A stretch of 64,000 nt of DNA from the NCBI GenBank assembly GCA_900553185.1, contig USCT01000006.1, forward strand, positions 1 through 64,000. The letters run 5' to 3'. Under the pieces are notes generated by a model. That model saw only the letters and a program-made list of their open reading frames with translations, had not been told where the DNA came from and ran no database searches. The position numbers and the translations under genes are program-made. This DNA comes from an uncultured Bacteroides sp. (GTDB taxonomy: Bacteria; Bacteroidota; Bacteroidia; Bacteroidales; Bacteroidaceae). Positions 62,596 to 64,000 of this stretch are shown here, in pieces; the first letter of the stretch is position 1, and every line of letters begins with the position of its first letter.

Positions 62596-64000
62596 TTAGC
62601 TCTTATAGTTACGAGTCTGAACTTTGATAGCTTCGTATACCAGCGGTTCTTTGTACAATACCGGAGCCTTGTCATCGCTTCCCTGGTATTCCCAGCAAGC
62701 TACATAGAAGTAGTTTTCATCATCACGCTTAGCTTCACCTTCTTCAGTCTGGTATTCTTCACGGAAGTGACCACCGCAAGATTCATTACGGTTCAAAGCA
62801 TCGTAAGCAATCAGTTCACCCATTGTGATGAAGTCATTCAGACGGATAGCCTTATCCAATTCGATGTTCATGCCTTCTTTAGAGCCCGGAATGAACAATT
62901 CAGTTTCAAATTCCTTACGGATATCTTTCAGTTTAGCCAAACCAGTCTTCAAGCCTTCTGCAGTACGTCCCATTCCGACGTATTCCCACATTACACGACC
63001 CAATTCCTTGTGGATAGAGTCTACAGACTTCTTACCCTTGATGTTCATCAGGTGATCAATCTTAGCCTGAACAGCCTTTTCTGCTTCATCAAATTCCGGC
63101 AGATCGGTAGAGAAGCGAGGAACAGTAATCTGGTCAGCCAAGTAGTTCTGGATAGTGTAAGGCAATACGAAGTAACCATCAGCCAATCCCTGCATCAATG
63201 CAGAAGCACCCAGACGGTTAGCTCCGTGGTCAGAGAAGTTACATTCACCGATAGCAAACAGACCCTTGATAGTAGTCTGCAGTTCGTAGTCAACCCAGAT
63301 ACCACCCATTGTGTAGTGAATAGCCGGATAGATCATCATCGGATTGTAATATTTAACGCCATTGATTTCTTTTCCTACTTCACCCGGATTAACGTCAGTG
63401 ATTTCTTCGTACATATCGAACAAGTTACCATAACGCTGGCGAACAACGTCCAAGCCCAGACGTTCGATACATTCAGAGAAGTCAAGATATACGGCCAAAC
63501 CAGTGTTGTTTACACCATAACCATGGTCACAGCGTTCCTTAGCGGCACGTGAAGCAACGTCACGCGGAACCAGGTTACCGAATGCCGGATAACGACGTTC
63601 CAGGTAGTAGTCACGGTCTTCTTCCGGAATATCTGTCGGTTTCATTGTTCCAGCCTGCAAAGCTTTTGCATCTTCCAGTTTCTTCGGAACCCAGATACGA
63701 CCATCGTTACGCAAAGATTCAGACATCAAAGTCAGTTTTGACTGCTTGTCACCGTGTACCGGAATACAAGTCGGGTGAATCTGTACGTATGCCGGGTTAG
63801 CAAACAACGCACCCTTACGATAGCAAGACATAGCGGCTGTACAGTTACAAGCCATAGCATTGGTAGACAGGAAGTAAGTATTACCGTAACCACCCGTAGC
63901 AATAACTACGGCATGAGCGGCGAAACGTTCCAGTTTACCAGTTACCAGATTCTTGGCAATGATACCACGTGCACGACCGTCGATAATAACGATGTCTTCC
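62596..64000 (-). CDS. sdhA: Succinate dehydrogenase / fumarate reductase flavoprotein subunit (5' end outside window)
   Basis: At least 468 residues are present; the frame runs open to the window edge. The N-terminal part, with the first FAD motif, is missing. Visible are AVVIATGGYGNTY, the substrate-binding region HPTCIPVHGDKQSKLTLMSE, YTMGGIWVDYELQTTIKGLF, and IGECNFSDHGANRLGASALM, all typical of the family. It catalyses fumarate/succinate interconversion using covalently bound FAD. The cytochrome subunit (sdhC) is expected further right. Strong codon bias indicates high expression. Confidence 0.96.
   Translation of the reverse strand, partial: EDIVIIDGRARGIIAKNLVTGKLERFAAHAVVIATGGYGNTYFLSTNAMACNCTAAMSCYRKGALFANPAYVQIHPTCIPVHGDKQSKLTLMSESLRNDGRIWVPKKLEDAKALQAGTMKPTDIPEEDRDYYLERRYPAFGNLVPRDVASRAAKERCDHGYGVNNTGLAVYLDFSECIERLGLDVVRQRYGNLFDMYEEITDVNPGEVGKEINGVKYYNPMMIYPAIHYTMGGIWVDYELQTTIKGLFAIGECNFSDHGANRLGASALMQGLADGYFVLPYTIQNYLADQITVPRFSTDLPEFDEAEKAVQAKIDHLMNIKGKKSVDSIHKELGRVMWEYVGMGRTAEGLKTGLAKLKDIRKEFETELFIPGSKEGMNIELDKAIRLNDFITMGELIAYDALNRNESCGGHFREEYQTEEGEAKRDDENYFYVACWEYQGSDDKAPVLYKEPLVYEAIKVQTRNYKS

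Overview
The window looks like a chromosomal segment of a gut Bacteroidales, most likely Bacteroides or Phocaeicola. The evidence is the Bacteroidetes promoter type (TTG near -33 and TAnnTTTG near -7, spaced about 19 bp), typical family members (fused SecDF, fused-type KorAB, WbqC, DUF2851, DUF6565, a LES-type surface lipoprotein), the absence of Shine-Dalgarno sequences, and many long intrinsic terminators. Most of it is core genome.

Layout. 1-1750: mobile-element debris, namely one end of an IS66-type element (tnpB, tnpA, terminal repeat) and an internally deleted transposase remnant with terminal repeats, ending at a tRNA-CAT gene. 1993-8217: Ca-type P-ATPase, HAD phosphatase, ribF, DEAD-box helicase. 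8462-12538 (minus): DUF389 membrane protein, flippase, ruvB. 12881-17042: mnmA, an OmpA-like porin, a lone tyrosine recombinase directly behind a very strong terminator, and an unknown 144-residue protein. 17324-21216: M16 peptidase diverging, across a repeat-rich 0.55 kb spacer, from a LOG / sugar-phosphate isomerase / PfkB kinase operon. 21751-25687: a large surface lipoprotein with a long leader and an AAA ATPase with a striking double operator-like site, both AT-richer than their surroundings. 26152-36949: AraC-type regulator, argS, RNase H, LTA-synthase-like transferase, lipoprotein nitroreductase, DUF6565 lipoprotein, pckA, and a frameshifted S9 peptidase. 37234-41329: exported zinc-ribbon protein and korAB. 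41493-49790: tRNA-Arg, secDF, M3 peptidase, EEP hydrolase, two overlapping rhomboids. 49968-53294: secreted GH2 beta-galactosidase. 53722-57513: WbqC, a signal-peptidase-like protein that has lost its catalytic residues, true lepB, dapB. 57597-64000: DUF2851, a tRNA-dihydrouridine synthase, a thioesterase, dprA, sdhB and partial sdhA.

The genes mostly serve housekeeping roles: anaerobic energy metabolism (PEP carboxykinase, 2-oxoacid:ferredoxin oxidoreductase, fumarate reductase), protein export and processing (SecDF, LepB, rhomboids, peptidases), DNA repair and uptake (RuvB, DprA), tRNA modification and charging (MnmA, Dus, ArgS), and envelope biogenesis. No CRISPR array, restriction system, prophage or obvious defence island is visible. 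The most unusual items are the catalytically dead LepB paralogue beside active LepB, a 70-bp block of three interlocked palindromes at 53481-53549, twin 33-bp palindromes in front of the AAA ATPase, duplicated promoter-like 71-bp repeats before the M16 peptidase, and an exported DnaJ-like zinc-ribbon protein.
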